DNA of 64,000 bases from DASRDZ01 sp035652335 (GCA_035652335.1 DASRDZ010000005.1:17915-81914), one strand, 5' to 3'. Counted from the stretch's first letter, positions 7,788-16,206 are shown. The notes: generated from the letters alone by a model not told the origin. Made by a program: numbers and translations.

Positions 7788-9413
7788 CCGTCCCGTTCCT
7801 GTGGGCAGGACCAGGGTGTCGACGCGCAGGGCGTACCCGTCGCGCTGGTACAGGCGCGAGCCCGTCAGGTCGTAGCCCAGCCGGAGGTTGGCCAGCCCGC
7901 CGGTGACGATGCTCGTGTCGATGTAGGGGAGCTCGATGTAGTAGATGACGGGAGGCAGAGGCTTGACGTGGCCGAGCGCCAGCTCGATCTCCTCTCGCAC
8001 GTAGAGACTGTCCGTCCCGGCGCGCGGCAGGTCGCGGTGTGAGTGCTGGCTGTCGACGGCTGGAAGCACCTCCGCATCCCACGAGAGGAAGGGCACGACG
8101 ACCAGCGCCGGGGCCTTCGGGCGAAGGTCGCCGAGCACGTCGTTCAGCAGGGAGTGGATCTCGGTGAACTGCAGGTTGTAGACGAGCTGGTCGCGGCCGT
8201 ATCCGAAGCCCTCGTGGGTGATCGACGTCATCGTCAGCAGGCTGTGGTCGCCGAACGCGAACGTGCCGTAGATGCGCTTCGACAGCGGGTCGATCGTGTG
8301 GTAGGTCGAGACGAGCAGCAGTGCGACATAGGCGGCCAGCATCACCTCCCGCCCGCGCCGCCAGATCCTCAGGCCGAGGGCCGAATGCCATGCGGTGAGC
8401 AGCAGGATCGGGCTGAGGGCGAGGAAGTACCGCGGGATGCTGAAGGTGCGCACGCGGGTGAGCATGTAGAGATCGCCGGCCAGCACCAGCCAGAGGAACC
8501 ACCCACGGGCGCCGGCATCGGACGTGATCTGCCAGCGCAGCCAGGGCCGCGGGTGGTGGAGCAGGCGGGAGCCGAGCGATCGCAGCCCGAACAGGGCGGC
8601 GAGCAGCGCTGGCAGCCACGCGAAGTTGAGGACGAAGGCGAGCGCCAGGTACGAGATGAAGGTTCGGTCGGTGACCTGGAACGGGTTGATCCCGCTGTGC
8701 GCCCCCACCGCCGCGTTCCAGACGAGGGGAAGGTGTGCCAGGGCTCTGCCGCCCAGGTAGAGGATCAGCGCGGCGGGGACACCGAGCAGCGGGAGGTGGA
8801 ACCTGATCGCATCCCGCCAGCCCGTCCAGGCCGGGCTGGGACGCTGGCCGTAGGTGAGCAGATAGGCTCCGGCCGCGACGGCGAACAGAGCGATTCCCGG
8901 CTCTTTCGAGAACGTCATCCCCAGCCCGCCGATGATGGTGAGCGCGCGCCGTCGCTCCAGCAGCCCGAGCAGGGCGAGCAGCGAGAACGCCGCCATGCCG
9001 TAGTCGGGACTCAGGTTGAGCGCGTTGGCAACGAGGACCGGGCCTGCGGAGAACGCGGTCGCCAGAAGGGTGCGCTCGACCAGCCCGCTCTCCGGGAACA
9101 GCAGCCTGGCGATCCGGAGGAAGGCGAGGATCGCCGCGATGCCGAGACCCAGGTTGACGAGGATCGTCGCGACGGGCGCCTCGTGGGCGATGGCGGAGAA
9201 GGCGGCGACGATGCCGAAATAGACGACCGAGGAATGGCCCTGGCACATGAGCGATTCGACATCGTGCGAGGACACCGCGTTGTGGATGCACTGGCTGTAC
9301 ACGACGCCGTCCCAGAGCGGGACGAAGTCCAGGTGGGCGAGCACGCTGACCGCGAACGGCAGGATGGCGACGAACGCCGGCAGCGCCCGCGCGAGCCGTC
9401 CAAGCCACCTCAC
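7785..9413 (-). CDS. Polytopic membrane protein, GT-C-like
   Basis: 542 aa, not recognised at family level. It has many hydrophobic helices with an early loop DFVPLWDGVVYSQCIHNA, an acidic/aromatic first loop typical of GT-C (ArnT/PMT-like) sugar transferases, and a soluble C-terminal part of about 150 residues. The start is GTG at 9413, 17 bases after the stop of the ABC ATPase gene; no closer ATG exists. It is probably the last gene of the minus-strand exporter operon. A lipid-linked-sugar transferase role is inferred from architecture and neighbours. Confidence 0.65.
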   Translation of the reverse strand: MRWLGRLARALPAFVAILPFAVSVLAHLDFVPLWDGVVYSQCIHNAVSSHDVESLMCQGHSSVVYFGIVAAFSAIAHEAPVATILVNLGLGIAAILAFLRIARLLFPESGLVERTLLATAFSAGPVLVANALNLSPDYGMAAFSLLALLGLLERRRALTIIGGLGMTFSKEPGIALFAVAAGAYLLTYGQRPSPAWTGWRDAIRFHLPLLGVPAALILYLGGRALAHLPLVWNAAVGAHSGINPFQVTDRTFISYLALAFVLNFAWLPALLAALFGLRSLGSRLLHHPRPWLRWQITSDAGARGWFLWLVLAGDLYMLTRVRTFSIPRYFLALSPILLLTAWHSALGLRIWRRGREVMLAAYVALLLVSTYHTIDPLSKRIYGTFAFGDHSLLTMTSITHEGFGYGRDQLVYNLQFTEIHSLLNDVLGDLRPKAPALVVVPFLSWDAEVLPAVDSQHSHRDLPRAGTDSLYVREEIELALGHVKPLPPVIYYIELPYIDTSIVTGGLANLRLGYDLTGSRLYQRDGYALRVDTLVLPTGTGR

Positions 9414-9430
9414 GCGCGCCTCACTCCGCT

Positions 9431-10654
9431 CTACGGCTGGGGCGCGGGGCGCTCCTCGGCGTCCCAGCGGCCACCCAGCTCGACCATGCCGGGGCGGCTC
9501 TTCTCGTCGATGACCCGGAAGCTCACCGCTCGCTCGAGGTGGTCGTAGGTGTGGCCGCGGTGGGCGTCGTGGATGGTCACCGACATGGCGTAGCTGGCCG
9601 CCAGCAGCGGCAGCGTGTCGACGCGGTAGCGCAGGGTGCCCGTGTTGCCGGGACGCTGCGGTGACATGCTGAGCTGGCCCATCACCGCCTCGGGCGTCGA
9701 CAGCGTCACCCCGTCGCTGCGGTCGATGCGCAGCGCGCAGAGGAAGTCCTCCACGGGACCCTGCACCGCGTAGTCGACCTCGACGATGAGCGGCGCGCCG
9801 GAGGAGAAGACGCGGTGGGTGCCGCCGTCGATGTCGAGCAGGCGCACGGCGGTGACCTCCACCTCGCGCGTGCCCCAGCGGTCGCCGCCGTCGACGGCGC
9901 CGCTGTCCTCGGCATCGGAGACCGCACCCATCATGCGGCGGTAGAGCGCCGTCACCTCGGACGCCGGCCCGTCGGCGTGGAGGCGACCGTGGTCGAGCAG
10001 CAGGGCGCGGTCGCAGTAGAGGTTGACCGAGCCGACGTCGTGGGTGACCAGCACGACCGTCTTGCCCTCGCGCTTGTAGCGGGCGAAGACGTCGAAGCAC
10101 TTCTCCTGGAAGCGCGCGTCACCGACGGCCAGCACCTCGTCCATGAGCAGGATCTGGGCGTCGGCCTGGATGGCCACGGAGAAGGCGAGGCGCACCTGCA
10201 TGCCGCTGGAGTAGTTCTTCAGCTTCTGGTCGGCGAAGTTCTCCAGCTCGGCAAAGGCGATGATGCCGTCGATGCGCCGGTCCAGCTCGTGCCGGGTGAG
10301 GCCGAGCACGGCGCCGTTGAGGTAGATGTTCTCGCGTGCGGTGAGCTCCGGGTTGAAGCCCACACCCAGCTCCAGGAATGGCGAGACGTTGCCGTTGATC
10401 TGCACCGTCCCGCTGTCCGGCGTGTAGATGCGGGAGAGCACCTTGAGCAGCGTCGACTTGCCCGACCCGTTGTGGCCGATGATGCCCAGGAACTGCCCCT
10501 CGGGGACCTCGAAGCTGATGTCGTTGAGCGCGTGCAGGTCGTGGTAGCGCGACGAGGTGCGCATGTGGGTGAAGCGGTACTTGAGCGTCGTGCTGCGGTC
10601 GAGTGGGATGCGGAACGTCTTGTTGACGTTCTGGCAGACGACGGCGGCGCTCAA
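9431..10654 (-). CDS. Polysaccharide ABC exporter ATP-binding subunit (Wzt-type)
   Basis: 407 aa. The nucleotide-binding domain has Walker A GHNGSGKST, signature YSSGMQVRLAFS, Walker B ILLMDEVLAVGD and a switch histidine in VLVTHD, all in the TagH/Wzt subfamily style. The extra C-terminal region from about residue 245 (EVEVTAVRLLD..., FSSGAPLIVEVDY) resembles the Wzt carbohydrate-recognition domain that selects finished polymer. The start appears to be TTG at 10654, overlapping the permease stop as TTGA; no other start codon lies before the conserved CQNVNKTF. It pairs with the Wzm gene to export undecaprenyl-linked glycan. Confidence 0.85.
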   Translation of the reverse strand: MSAAVVCQNVNKTFRIPLDRSTTLKYRFTHMRTSSRYHDLHALNDISFEVPEGQFLGIIGHNGSGKSTLLKVLSRIYTPDSGTVQINGNVSPFLELGVGFNPELTARENIYLNGAVLGLTRHELDRRIDGIIAFAELENFADQKLKNYSSGMQVRLAFSVAIQADAQILLMDEVLAVGDARFQEKCFDVFARYKREGKTVVLVTHDVGSVNLYCDRALLLDHGRLHADGPASEVTALYRRMMGAVSDAEDSGAVDGGDRWGTREVEVTAVRLLDIDGGTHRVFSSGAPLIVEVDYAVQGPVEDFLCALRIDRSDGVTLSTPEAVMGQLSMSPQRPGNTGTLRYRVDTLPLLAASYAMSVTIHDAHRGHTYDHLERAVSFRVIDEKSRPGMVELGGRWDAEERPAPQP

Positions 10655-11505
10655 AGGTACTCGGCGAACCGAGGGGTGAGGCGGTTGAACACGTAGAAGC
10701 CGAGCCCCAGCAGGATGGCGATGATGGCGAAGGGGACGAAGTAGGTGGCCTGCATGATCTCGACCGACCACTTGATGTTCGACGACACCAGCGCGCGACG
10801 CATGTCCTCGATGATTTGGGCCACGGGATTGGCGACGACCCACGCCTCCAGCCGCGGCGGCACCAGGGAGATCGGGTAGATCACCGCGCTGGCGTAGATG
10901 AGGAGCTGCATGAAGATCTCCCAGATGTGGCCCAGGTCGCGGTAGAAGACGAACAGCGACGAGAGCAGCAGGGAGATTCCGAGGACGAGCAGATACAGCT
11001 CGATGACGAAGAGCGGAGCCAGCAGGCTGTCCCAGCTCAACTCCAGCCGTCCCAGGGAGCCGGCGATGAGGATGATCAACGTCAGGTTGATGAAGAAGGT
11101 CATCAGCGAGCTGAGCGTCGCCGCCACCACCAGGATGCTGCGTGGGAAGTAGGCCTTGCGGATCATGTTGCCGTTGCTGGCAATGGAGTTCATCGCCGCC
11201 GACGTGGTCTCCTGGAAGAACGTGAAGAGCACGATGGCGAGCAGGAGCTGGAAGACGAAGTTGGGCGTGCCGCGATCGATGTGGAAGAGCTTGACGAAGA
11301 CCACGTAGAGGATGCCGAACAGCATCAGCGGCTTGAAGAGCGACCACAGGTAGCCGAGCACCGAGCCGGTGTACTTGAGCTTGAACTGGCTGATGGCCAG
11401 CTCGCGGGTCAGGTTGGCGTGGCGCCTGAGCGTGCCGCCACGGCGCTCAGGGGAAGTCGCGGCGCCGGCGTCGGTGGGCAGATGCGTCTCGACGGACGTC
11501 GCCAT
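10651..11505 (-). CDS. Polysaccharide ABC exporter permease (Wzm-type, ABC-2)
   Basis: 284 aa with a cytoplasmic N-terminus, then RHANLTRELAISQFKLKY, the amphipathic ABC-2 entry motif, LGYLWSLFKPL and about six membrane helices. It forms the channel half of the Wzm/Wzt exporter. ATG 11505 is chosen over GTG 11514 because it overlaps the stop of a 10-codon leaderless ORF as TGATG, and the -10 box lies before that small ORF. The mycobacterial galactan exporter (Rv3783 with Rv3781) has the same organisation. Confidence 0.87.
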   Translation of the reverse strand: MATSVETHLPTDAGAATSPERRGGTLRRHANLTRELAISQFKLKYTGSVLGYLWSLFKPLMLFGILYVVFVKLFHIDRGTPNFVFQLLLAIVLFTFFQETTSAAMNSIASNGNMIRKAYFPRSILVVAATLSSLMTFFINLTLIILIAGSLGRLELSWDSLLAPLFVIELYLLVLGISLLLSSLFVFYRDLGHIWEIFMQLLIYASAVIYPISLVPPRLEAWVVANPVAQIIEDMRRALVSSNIKWSVEIMQATYFVPFAIIAILLGLGFYVFNRLTPRFAEYL

Positions 11506-11537
11506 CACGCCCACCCTGTGCTGGGGGAGCGGGTCAT
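11505..11537 (-). CDS. Leaderless 10-codon upstream ORF coupled to the Wzm gene
   Basis: ATG at 11537 encodes MTRSPSTGWA and stops with TGA, whose A is the A of the permease ATG (TGATG). The TAGACT box ends 8 bases before this ATG, the same spacing seen before full-length leaderless genes in the window. Ribosomes entering at the mRNA 5' end would translate it and could reinitiate on the permease. Product function is unknown; a role as an entry or attenuation ORF is inferred. Confidence 0.5.
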   Translation of the reverse strand: MTRSPSTGWA

Positions 11538-11545
11538 GTGGGGGC

Positions 11546-11551
11546 AGTCTA
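11546..11551 (-). promoter_or_regulatory. Candidate -10 box TAGACT of the exporter operon
   Basis: On the minus strand TAGACT is followed by 8 bases and then the ATG of the 10-codon ORF. It is the only TAnnnT between the divergent context and the exporter genes. Confidence 0.5.
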
Positions 11552-11578
11552 GCAGGGGCTTTCCGCGCCGGGCTCCGG

Positions 11579-12658
11579 TCAGGGACGGATGCCGATCGAG
11601 GCCAATTGGGCCACGAGATCGTCGAGCGCGCGCTCGGGGGCCAGCTCCTCCGCGCGGCGACGGCCCCGCTCCAGATGGTCGGCGAGGGCGACGGCGTCGC
11701 CGAGCAGGATGCCGAGGGCCTCGGCCATGAGCGGGAAGTCCTTGGGGGCGATCTGCAGGCCGGCCTCGCCGAGGGTGAAGGGGACCGCGGAGGACGGATA
11801 GGCGAGGATGGGGAGCTCGCAGACCATCGCCTCCAGGAGCGGGACGCAGAAGCCCTCGTGCTCGCTCATCGAGACGTAGGCGGCGGCGCCGCGATAGCAG
11901 TCGACCAGGTCCTGCTGGCTGACCCGGCCCAGGAACCGCACCCCGTCCTCGAGCTGCAGGCGGTGGACGAGGCGGAGCAGCGCGTCGCGATAGACGGGAA
12001 GGCGGTCGGCGTCGCCGACCACCCAGAGGCGAGCGCGAGGATCCACCCCTGCGCGGTAGGCGGCGAGCAGGCGAATGCAGTCCTCGATGCACTTGTTGGG
12101 GGCGACCCGCCCCACCGTGAGCAGCGTCGGCGCGGCGGCGATCTCGTGGTGGAGGGGGCCGGGACGGTGCCGGCGGTACGGACCCTGGTCGAGCACGATG
12201 GGGAGGACGCCGGTCGGGGAGAAGCCCATGGCCTCGAGCTCCCGCCGGGTGTACTCGGAGTCGCCGAGGGCGAGCGCGGTGTGGTCCGGCAGCAGGGCGA
12301 GGTCGGCCGCGGCCGCGGCCATGCCCGCCTCGTGGGCGGGATCGATCATGTGGAACCAGCGCGCTGGGGTCACGTTGTGGTGGATCAGCACCAGCGGCAG
12401 GCCGGACTGGACGAGGAGCGGCGTCGCCGGCGAGGCGACGGCGTAGTGGTAGACGACCGAGGCGGGCGGGGCGCCGTCGAGAAGCTCGGCGATCGGCCGC
12501 GCGGTCGCGTCCAGGTTCGGCGCCGGCCGGTCCTGGGGGAGGATGAACACCTCGGACTCGAAGCCCCGGGCGCGCAGCCCGTCGCGGATGGCCCGCGTCT
12601 CGTCGCCGATGGCGTCGGCGTGGAGGAGGACCGGGACGACCTGGTGGATGGCGGTCAT
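11579..12658 (-). CDS. Family 4 glycosyltransferase (GT-B)
   Basis: 359 aa. GT-B features: a GlcNAc-transferase-like C-terminal Rossmann half with LLTVGRVAPNKCIEDCIRLL, FLGRVSQQDLVDCY and the EX7E-like SEHEGFCVPLLEAMVCELP. The N-half contains LVLIHHNVTPARWF, reminiscent of WbdA/WbdB-type mannosyl/rhamnosyl transferases. It lies 10 bases after the coiled-coil gene and belongs to the 14700-11579 operon. It probably adds a hexose to a growing polymer on the cytoplasmic face; donor and acceptor are unknown. Confidence 0.8.
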   Translation of the reverse strand: MTAIHQVVPVLLHADAIGDETRAIRDGLRARGFESEVFILPQDRPAPNLDATARPIAELLDGAPPASVVYHYAVASPATPLLVQSGLPLVLIHHNVTPARWFHMIDPAHEAGMAAAAADLALLPDHTALALGDSEYTRRELEAMGFSPTGVLPIVLDQGPYRRHRPGPLHHEIAAAPTLLTVGRVAPNKCIEDCIRLLAAYRAGVDPRARLWVVGDADRLPVYRDALLRLVHRLQLEDGVRFLGRVSQQDLVDCYRGAAAYVSMSEHEGFCVPLLEAMVCELPILAYPSSAVPFTLGEAGLQIAPKDFPLMAEALGILLGDAVALADHLERGRRRAEELAPERALDDLVAQLASIGIRP

Positions 12659-12668
12659 GCGCCGCGGA

Positions 12669-13103
12669 TCATGCCCGCCGGTCGCGCCTCTCCGCCTCCA
12701 GGGCCGCCACCCGCCGGCGCAGCTCGTCGATCTCGCGGCGCAGCGCCACGATGTGCCGGCTGTGCTCCGCCAGCACGTCGAGCACGGCGCGGTTGTGGGC
12801 GCTCACCTGGGCCGCGACCGGGGGCAGGTACCACCGCAGGGCGCGTTCCACCGCGCGCTTGACCGCCGTGAGCGCAGGCCCCACCGCCGGGCGACCGGAC
12901 GGCGGCGGGGGGCCCACCACCACCTCGGCCGTGCGCACCGCCTCCGGCCACGCGGGGCCCGCCGCGACCGAGGGCTCGGGCTGGAGGTCGAGCGGCTCCG
13001 CCAGTGCGTCGAGGAGGTCCGCCGCGTAGACGCCGCGTGCGGCCTTCTCGCCTGCGCTCGCGCGGGCGCGCGCCAGCAGCTCGTCCTGCGATGCGGAGCT
13101 CAT
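12669..13103 (-). CDS. Small coiled-coil protein, paralogue A, between glycosyltransferases
   Basis: 144 aa, not recognised as a named family. It ends in a heptad-rich helix (SRHIVALRREIDELRRRVAALEAER). Before that is a signature block AVKRAVERALRWYLPPVAAQVSAHNRAVLDVL. The neighbouring protein at 14290-14700 has an equivalent block, ALRWYLWPITGAISDHNRAV. ATG 13103 overlaps the stop of the upstream glycosyltransferase as ATGA. I have seen such RWY-helix segments inside glycosyltransferase and methyltransferase fusions. A scaffold or chain-length helper for the adjacent GT4 is an inference. Confidence 0.6.
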   Translation of the reverse strand: MSSASQDELLARARASAGEKAARGVYAADLLDALAEPLDLQPEPSVAAGPAWPEAVRTAEVVVGPPPPSGRPAVGPALTAVKRAVERALRWYLPPVAAQVSAHNRAVLDVLAEHSRHIVALRREIDELRRRVAALEAERRDRRA

Positions 13104-14293
13104 GCCGCCGCCCGCCTTCGCGACACTGCGGTGATGGCCTCGTCGTAGAGCGCCATGATCCGTTCCCACCTGAAGTTGGCGGCGACGTAGCGACGCCCGT
13201 TGCGCCCCATGGCGTCGCGCACCTCCGGCCGGTCGAGCAGCAGTGACGCGGCAGCGGCGAACTCGCCTCCGTCCCGGTAGGACAGCCCTGCGGAGCTGCG
13301 CCGCGCATGTCCGCGCAGCACGGGGGACGCGGACGTCACCAGCACCGGCACGCCGCAGGCCAGCGACTCCAATGCCGCCATGCTGAGGCTCTCGTTGCGC
13401 GACGGCACCACGGTGGCGGTCGCGCCCGCCATCAGCGCGGCGAGGTCGTCGGGGTCGAGGAAGCCCAGGTGGCGGACGCGCGGATCCGAGGGGATGTCCA
13501 TCCAGGCGCCGCCGGCGAGGACGAGGTCGGCTCGACCGTCGTGGCGGGACCAGGCGAGGAAGTGGTCGAACATCTCCCCGCACCCCTTGTCCGGGTCGAC
13601 GCGGCCTGCGTACAGGAAATATGGCCGTTCCAGGCCAAAACGCGCGCGCGCCGGCTCGCTCCGGCCGTCGCCGCTGTCGGGCGGGTCGACGCCGACACCG
13701 GCGATGGCGCCGGGCACGTCCTCGACGCCGAGGATGCGTGACGCCAGGTCGCGCTCCTCGGGCGTGTTCCACATCACCCGGCGCGCCAGGTTCAACGCGC
13801 GCGCCTGGGCGTCGAGGTGCGCGGCGGGCTCGTCGTGCAGCGTGGGGACGAGGATGGCGCGGTCGGCGACGAGCGGGAGGCCGGCCACCGCCGGCAGGTA
13901 GAGGAGGGTGAAGAACACCACCGCGTCGTAGTCGGTGCCGTGGTCCCGCAGGTGGTCGAGGAGGGCGCGGACGTCGGGGCCCTGCTCGCGCAGCAGGGTG
14001 GCCTCGTCATGGTCGTCCCAGCAGCCGTCGAGGATGGGCTGCATGGCCCTGCCCCACCGCTCCAGGTCGCGCTGGGTGTCGACAGGGAACCGCAGCACGC
14101 GCAGCGGCCCGTCGCTGCTCTCGCCGGGCGGGAGGACGTTGGCCCAGGTGACGTAGTCCTCGGCGCACGTCGTGAGCACGGTGACGTCGTGGCCGCGCTC
14201 GGCGAGGCGTGTCGCCACCAGTCGCGCGTGGCGCTCCGCACCGCCGGTGATCCCCGCGCCGAAGCGCACCACGACGACGGCGACGCGGCTCAC
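13100..14293 (-). CDS. Family 4 glycosyltransferase (GT-B)
   Basis: 397 aa. The N-terminal half starts VAVVVVRFGAGITGGAERHARLVATRLAERGHDVTVLT, a textbook GT4 acceptor domain. The C-half has YFLYAGRVDPDKGCGEMFDHFL and the EX7E motif in SRNESLSMAALESLACGVPVLV. It starts with GTG at 14293, overlapping the coiled-coil stop (GTGA). It is flanked on both sides by the two paralogous coiled-coil genes, all in one operon. Likely a cytoplasmic transferase for the exported glycan. Confidence 0.82.
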   Translation of the reverse strand: MSRVAVVVVRFGAGITGGAERHARLVATRLAERGHDVTVLTTCAEDYVTWANVLPPGESSDGPLRVLRFPVDTQRDLERWGRAMQPILDGCWDDHDEATLLREQGPDVRALLDHLRDHGTDYDAVVFFTLLYLPAVAGLPLVADRAILVPTLHDEPAAHLDAQARALNLARRVMWNTPEERDLASRILGVEDVPGAIAGVGVDPPDSGDGRSEPARARFGLERPYFLYAGRVDPDKGCGEMFDHFLAWSRHDGRADLVLAGGAWMDIPSDPRVRHLGFLDPDDLAALMAGATATVVPSRNESLSMAALESLACGVPVLVTSASPVLRGHARRSSAGLSYRDGGEFAAAASLLLDRPEVRDAMGRNGRRYVAANFRWERIMALYDEAITAVSRRRAAA

Positions 14294-14700
14294 TCGGACA
14301 GCGGCTCGAGGAGACCCACGTCGCGCGCTGCGCGCTGCAGGTCCATCCTCGCGCGGGCCAGCTCACGGCGATGCGCCTCGACGGCGTCGGCGACGGCGCG
14401 GTTGTGGTCGCTGATCGCACCGGTGATCGGCCAGAGGTACCAGCGCAGCGCCCGTCTCACCGCGCGCTCGGCCGTGACGACGATCGGACCGACGAGCGGA
14501 GCACCCGGGCGCAGGGGCGGATGCGGCGAGATGCCGGCGCTGCGGTGCAATGGGTGCCGCCGCGGTCGCACCTGGTTGCCGGGAGCAGCCGCACCGCGGC
14601 GCGCGCCGGCCGCCAGCGCCACCTCAGCCTGCAGTGCCGCGACGTCCACCTCAGGCGTCTCCACGGCGGCGAGATCGGACGGCAGCCGGCTGAGCTCCAT
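14290..14700 (-). CDS. Small coiled-coil protein, paralogue B, first gene of the GT4 operon
   Basis: 136 aa. ATG 14700 is chosen because a TATCAT box (14708-14713) leaves exactly 7 bases to it; the ATG at 14709 lies inside the -10 and cannot be transcribed. It shares with the 12669-13103 protein the block RAVRRALRWYLWPITGAISDHNRAV followed by a heptad-rich helix ending ARDVGLLEPLSE. It is coupled to the GT4 gene by GTGA. Function unknown; the pairing with glycosyltransferases suggests an accessory subunit. Confidence 0.58.
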   Translation of the reverse strand: MELSRLPSDLAAVETPEVDVAALQAEVALAAGARRGAAAPGNQVRPRRHPLHRSAGISPHPPLRPGAPLVGPIVVTAERAVRRALRWYLWPITGAISDHNRAVADAVEAHRRELARARMDLQRAARDVGLLEPLSE

Positions 14701-14707
14701 CGGCGGC

Positions 14708-14713
14708 ATGATA
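14708..14713 (-). promoter_or_regulatory. Candidate -10 box TATCAT, leaderless type
   Basis: TATCAT then 7 bases then ATG 14700 on the minus strand. It overlaps the alternative ATG at 14709 and thereby decides the start of the coiled-coil gene. Confidence 0.6.
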
Positions 14714-14733
14714 CGGCGCCTCGCCGGGGCGCC

Positions 14734-16047
14734 TCAGTACCTGCCCGTCTTGAGCTGCAGGATGGTCGCCACCAGTGGAAAGCCGACGCCGAGCAGGAGC
14801 AGCCCGTAGCGACCGGCTGCGCGGACCACGACCAGCGCCAGGATCGGGACCAACGGCAGCGCGTACCGGCCACTGGCCGCGTAGTCGAAGTGCCCCTGGA
14901 CGAAGACCAGGAGGGGCCATCCCACCGCGAGCGCGATGAGGGCGACGAGGGCTCCCGCGGCCAGTGCCCGGGCCCCCGACAGCGCCCCGTTGAGCGGCTT
15001 GACGAGCAGCACGCCCGCGACCACGGCGAAGAAGGCGAGGTTCCAGATGGCGTGGAAGCTGCTCGGCGTGCTGGGGTCGAAGATCGAGGTGACGGCCTGG
15101 AGGCCGTCGAACATGGCGGTCGGCCGCGGGTGGTTGGTCTTGCTCGCCCCCAGCAGGAGGTTGAGGATCACCGAAGGGCGCACCGTGGCGCGCGCTGACT
15201 GGAACAGGAACCACCCGACGAAGGCGGCTCCAGACCCGGCCAGCATGGCGACCACCGAGGCGTTGCGGAACGTGCAGCGGCGCCATCCCTCCAGGCGCTC
15301 CCGCCAGGGGCGCTCGCTGACGAGCAACGCGATCAGCAGGGCGAACGGCACCAGCACGAAGAGGCCCTTGAGCAGTCCGATCACCACTCCCGTCAGCAGG
15401 CCCGCAGCGATGCGCAGCCACAGCTTTCCACGGTCGCGGGTGAGCGTCGCGACCAGGAGGGCCAGGGCGCCGGCGGCCGCCGCCGAGGCGTCGTTGTTGA
15501 TGGTTGCGGCAGCGTGGACGTGGGTCGGGTTGAGCAGGCAGGTTGCCAGCAGCAGCGTCAGCGCCAGCAGCGGGAGCCCGGCGAACCCTGCGAAGAGGAG
15601 CAGCAGGACGGCGGCGATCGCCGTCCAGATCACCCCGCCCTCGCGCGCCTCGACGATGGCCGTGGCCGGCGGCTGGTCGGTGTGCGTGGTGAGTGTGTAC
15701 GGCAGGTACGCCAGCGGCGGCTGCTGCGCCTCATAGGAGTAGCCGCCGGCGGGATACTGGTGGTAGTCGCGCGGGTGGATGCTGCAGTCGCGCGGCTTGC
15801 TGACATCCGAGCCGATGCAGTCGGCGTCGAGCAGCGCCGACTGGGTCGCCGGGTCACCGAAGGCCGGGACGTGGTGGTTCTCGAGCTGCACCACGTAGTC
15901 GTAGTGCGCACCCTCGTCGTAGATGTCGAAGGGCGTCTTGTCGCGCCGGACGTTGCTCAGCAGCGTCGACAGCACCACCACCACGACGGTGATGGCGACG
16001 GCTGCGACCCACCACGCCGGAGAGCGCTGCGGCTTGAGCGTCAGCAA
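14734..16047 (-). CDS. DUF2142-like polytopic membrane protein
   Basis: 437 aa from a TTG at 16047. Two features match my recollection of DUF2142 integral membrane proteins: the extracytoplasmic loop FDIYDEGAHYDYVVQL, and SYEAQQPPLAYLPY before the second helix. About ten further helices follow. These proteins often lie in polysaccharide clusters and have a GT-C-like layout. No ATG or GTG is available in frame; reading the same frame upstream gives a plausible N-terminus (EVPQRCVSTPPEDRLDVEHL) that lacks a start only because of one extra G after ATG 16108. Hence the start is uncertain: TTG, a frameshift, or an assembly indel. Confidence 0.65.
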   Translation of the reverse strand: MLTLKPQRSPAWWVAAVAITVVVVVLSTLLSNVRRDKTPFDIYDEGAHYDYVVQLENHHVPAFGDPATQSALLDADCIGSDVSKPRDCSIHPRDYHQYPAGGYSYEAQQPPLAYLPYTLTTHTDQPPATAIVEAREGGVIWTAIAAVLLLLFAGFAGLPLLALTLLLATCLLNPTHVHAAATINNDASAAAAGALALLVATLTRDRGKLWLRIAAGLLTGVVIGLLKGLFVLVPFALLIALLVSERPWRERLEGWRRCTFRNASVVAMLAGSGAAFVGWFLFQSARATVRPSVILNLLLGASKTNHPRPTAMFDGLQAVTSIFDPSTPSSFHAIWNLAFFAVVAGVLLVKPLNGALSGARALAAGALVALIALAVGWPLLVFVQGHFDYAASGRYALPLVPILALVVVRAAGRYGLLLLGVGFPLVATILQLKTGRY

Positions 16048-16069
16048 GTGTTCGACGTCGAGCCGGTCC

Positions 16070-16108
16070 TCAGGCGGCGTGGATACACAGCGCTGTGGAA
16101 CCTCCCAT
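16070..16108 (-). CDS. Leaderless 12-codon ORF before the DUF2142-like gene (or displaced start)
   Basis: ATG 16108 encodes MGGSTALCIHAA. TAGGAT (16120-16125, minus strand) ends 11 bases before it, the same geometry as the gene at 3147. Two readings exist: a genuine short leader ORF, or the true start of the downstream membrane protein put out of frame by one extra G in the run at 16104-16106. The stop is not overlapped with a downstream start. Confidence 0.4.
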   Translation of the reverse strand: MGGSTALCIHAA

Positions 16109-16119
16109 GCTTGCGGGCG

Positions 16120-16125
16120 ATCCTA
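16120..16125 (-). promoter_or_regulatory. Candidate -10 box TAGGAT
   Basis: Minus-strand TAGGAT, 11 bases before ATG 16108, driving the 12-codon ORF and the DUF2142-like gene. Confidence 0.5.
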
Positions 16126-16200
16126 ACAGACCGGTTCCGGGCACCTCGGCGGGTGGATTGCGAACAGGCGTTCCCCAGGGTCGCGAATGAGCAGTGCTGG

Positions 16201-16206
16201 TACACT
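16201..16206 (+). promoter_or_regulatory. Candidate -10 box TACACT, leaderless type
   Basis: TACACT preceded by TGCTGG and followed by 8 bases and then ATG 16215. It favours ATG 16215 over the GTG at 16194, which would lie upstream of the transcript. Confidence 0.6.

Noticed and set aside
7785..10100. 771-codon version of the minus-strand membrane protein
   Set aside because: The extra N-terminus is the out-of-frame shadow of the ABC ATPase; the hydrophobic protein begins at GTG 9413 just after the ATPase stop.
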